6,774 nt of DNA from SFJ001 sp045118955. Its GTDB lineage: Bacteria > Bacillota > Clostridia > Oscillospirales > Ruminococcaceae. Below, piece by piece: positions 5,275 to 6,774 of this stretch (the stretch's first letter is position 1; each line of letters begins with the position of its first letter). Both the position numbers and the translations under genes were made by a program. Location of the stretch: positions 1-6,774 of the forward strand of contig JBGVKB010000051.1 of NCBI GenBank assembly GCA_045118955.1, written 5' to 3'. A model generated the notes under the pieces. The model saw only the letters and a list, made by a program, of their open reading frames with translations, was not told the origin of the DNA and searched no databases.

Positions 5275-6624
5275 TTATTCTTCGCTTTTTTGGGGCGTGT
5301 CGGGGGTGCGCCATGCCCGGACGCAGAACCCGATGGACAGCACCGCGGCGGTGCACCAGCCCGCCGGCCAGGCGCACCAGATGCCGGTGGCACCCAGCGC
5401 CGTGCCGGCCAGCACAAAGGCCAGCACCACCCGCAGGATCAGATCCGCAAAGGTGGCCACCATGAAGCGGTTCATCATGCCCGCGCCCCGCAGCACGCCG
5501 TCCGCCACCAGCTTGGCCGAGATGACGAAGTAGAACGGGGACAGGATGCGCAGGAAGGTGATGCCGGTGGCGATGGCCTCGCCCTCCGGGTGCTCCATGA
5601 ACAGCAGCAGCAGCCACCGCCCCGCGAAGCAGTAGGCGGCGAACAGGGGCAGGCTCAGCGCCCACACCAGCCGGCACCCGGCAAAAAAGCCCTGCCGCAC
5701 CCGCTGGGGCTTGCCCGCGCCCAGGTTCTGCGCGGTGAAGTTGGACACGCCGTTGCCCAGCGTGGTGAAGGAGGTGATGACCAGATTGTTCATCTTGACC
5801 GCGGCGGCGTAGCCCGCGATGACCCCGGGGCCGAAGCCGTTGATGACGCTCTGGATGAGGATGTTGCCCACCGAGATGGAGCTTTGCTGCAGGATGCTGG
5901 GCACCGCCACCCGGGCGATGCGCCCCAGCAGCGGCAGGCTGAACAGGGGCGCACGTCCCTGCACCGGCAGGGCGGCCAGCCGCCGCAGCACCGCCGCCAG
6001 CGCCAGCGCGCAGCTCACCCCCTGACACAGGAAGGTCGCCCACGCCACGCCCGCCACGCCCATGTCAAAGGCGGTGACGAACAGGATGTCCATGAAGATG
6101 TTGGCGGTGGAGGAGAAGGCCAGAAACAAAAACGGGGTGCGGGAGTCCCCCAGCGCGGAGAACACGCCGGTGGACAGGTTGTAGAAGAACAAAAAGGGCA
6201 GACCCAGAATGTAAATGTCCAGATACAGCGCCGAATCGTCCCAGATCTCGGCGGGGGTGTGGATGGCGTCCAGCATCCGCCCGCCCAGCAGCAGCCCGAA
6301 CACCATCAGCGCCGCGCACAGCGCGCCGGTGGCGAGCATGGCGGTGGTGACGGCGGTGCGCAGCCGGGCAAAGTCCTTCGCGCCGAAGAGCTGGGACGCG
6401 ATGACCGAGCAGCCCATGTTGCAGCCGAAGGCAAAGGCGAGGAAGATGAGGGTGACCTCGTAGCTGTTGCCCACGGCGGCGAGGGCGTTTTCGCCGATGA
6501 AGCGCCCGGCCACAAAGCTGTCGGCCAGATTGTAGAGCTGTTGGAACACGATGCTGCCGAACAGCGGCAGGCAGAACCGCCACAGCACGGTGGACGGTGT
6601 GCCCACGGTCAAGTCTTTGTTCAT
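5275..6624 (-). CDS. MATE-family efflux transporter
   Basis: This 449-residue protein is a multidrug and toxic compound extrusion (MATE) transporter, a cytoplasmic membrane antiporter that exports cationic or other small molecules using a sodium or proton gradient. The N-lobe hallmark QQLYNLADSFVAGRF (28-42), followed by 'ENALAAVG' (45-52), is characteristic. The second lobe repeats the pattern around 'VPSILQQSSISVGNILIQSV', 'AAAVKMNNL' and 'GNGVSNFTAQNLGAGK'. The protein is hydrophobic throughout, with the length and two-lobe layout expected for twelve helices, and a charged cytoplasmic tail (WRTPDTPQKSEE). The start at 6624 has an AGGAGG (complement of 6634-6639) nine bases upstream. It is a single-gene unit with its own promoter and terminator, and no MarR- or TetR-type regulator is seen beside it. 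The substrate cannot be read from the sequence. Confidence 0.95.
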   Translation of the reverse strand: MNKDLTVGTPSTVLWRFCLPLFGSIVFQQLYNLADSFVAGRFIGENALAAVGNSYEVTLIFLAFAFGCNMGCSVIASQLFGAKDFARLRTAVTTAMLATGALCAALMVFGLLLGGRMLDAIHTPAEIWDDSALYLDIYILGLPFLFFYNLSTGVFSALGDSRTPFLFLAFSSTANIFMDILFVTAFDMGVAGVAWATFLCQGVSCALALAAVLRRLAALPVQGRAPLFSLPLLGRIARVAVPSILQQSSISVGNILIQSVINGFGPGVIAGYAAAVKMNNLVITSFTTLGNGVSNFTAQNLGAGKPQRVRQGFFAGCRLVWALSLPLFAAYCFAGRWLLLLFMEHPEGEAIATGITFLRILSPFYFVISAKLVADGVLRGAGMMNRFMVATFADLILRVVLAFVLAGTALGATGIWCAWPAGWCTAAVLSIGFCVRAWRTPDTPQKSEE

Positions 6625-6630
6625 GTGAAG

Positions 6631-6647
6631 ACCCCTCCTTTCGGGGT
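6631..6647 (-). promoter_or_regulatory. Small hairpin holding the MATE ribosome site
   Basis: The minus strand reads ACCCC-GAAAGGA-GGGGT: five pairs close a seven-base loop, so the AGGAGG ribosome site is partly in the loop and partly in the stem. This could damp translation until a ribosome or ligand opens it, but the stem is short and the effect may be small. Confidence 0.35.
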
Positions 6648-6680
6648 ATGCAGGGTAAAAAGTGGCTTTGTCCGCAGGCT

Positions 6681-6709
6681 ATTTTACCCCCGCAAAGTTC
6701 CGTTGTAAA
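6681..6709 (-). promoter_or_regulatory. Promoter of the MATE gene
   Basis: The minus strand has TTTACA (complement of 6704-6709; five of six) and TAAAAT (complement of 6681-6686; five of six) with the ideal 17-base spacing. Transcription would start near 6674, leaving a leader of about 50 bases. Confidence 0.8.
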
Positions 6710-6745
6710 GGGAATGTGCCGGGATTTTTAGCTTCAAAAAGGGAG

Positions 6746-6774
6746 AAAAAAGCGCCCGGGAAGGCTCCCGGGCG
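6746..6774 (-). terminator. Terminator of a minus-strand gene beyond the window
   Basis: A perfect nine-pair stem (CGCCCGGGA/TCCCGGGCG, arms 6766-6774 and 6753-6761, loop of four) is followed on the minus strand by six T (complement of 6746-6751). It should end transcription of a gene to the right and insulate the MATE promoter. The stem runs to the window edge and may extend further. Confidence 0.8.

Noticed and set aside
4966..6708. Open frame of 580 codons on the plus strand across the end of the aminopeptidase gene and antisense to the MATE gene
   Set aside because: It crosses the shared terminator, has repetitive Gly/Gln/His/Arg composition, and lies opposite a clear transporter whose motifs are intact.
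1..6774. CRISPR array, insertion sequence, toxin-antitoxin pair or defence system
   Set aside because: No regularly spaced repeats, transposase motifs, terminal inverted repeats or known defence domains were found in either strand.

Overview
The window is GC-rich DNA (by eye about two thirds G+C in the genes). It has strong AGGAGG-type ribosome binding sites, a tRNA with an encoded CCA end, an azlCD pair, a MATE exporter, and a fragment resembling the tail of the anaerobic ribonucleotide reductase. Together these suggest an anaerobic, high-GC member of the Clostridia, plausibly an Oscillospiraceae gut bacterium. That placement is an inference from style and gene content; no marker gene proves it.

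Left part (1-500): the end of a phage-like module. It holds a small three-helix holin (25-297), then a short frame (about 299-436) that matches the glycyl-radical tail of NrdD but has no ordinary start codon, then a strong terminator (447-493). A more AT-rich spacer follows, and then a tRNA-Val(GAC) gene on the minus strand (656-731) with its own promoter and terminator. The 3' end of the tRNA faces the phage-like genes. This is the layout expected where a prophage has integrated into a tRNA gene, although no attachment-site duplicate can be seen here.

Middle left (800-2220): a minus-strand operon runs from a promoter at 2191-2218 through azlC, azlD (ATGA overlap) and a 67-residue DUF378 membrane protein, ending at a hairpin near 802-836. 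AzlCD is a branched-chain amino acid exporter. DUF378 lies 67 bases downstream behind two hairpins, with no promoter of its own in view.

Centre (2197-2547): a spacer of about 350 bases between divergent promoters, very GC-rich and full of inverted repeats, with no convincing gene.

Right part (2548-6774): a plus-strand pair made of a PAP2-type membrane phosphatase and a full-length three-domain Xaa-Pro aminopeptidase, 21 bases apart and read from the promoter at 2548-2576. A MATE-family exporter converges from the right, with a promoter at 6681-6709. The two units share a hairpin terminator at 5199-5249. A last hairpin at the window edge (6746-6774) looks like the terminator of a minus-strand gene lying beyond the window.
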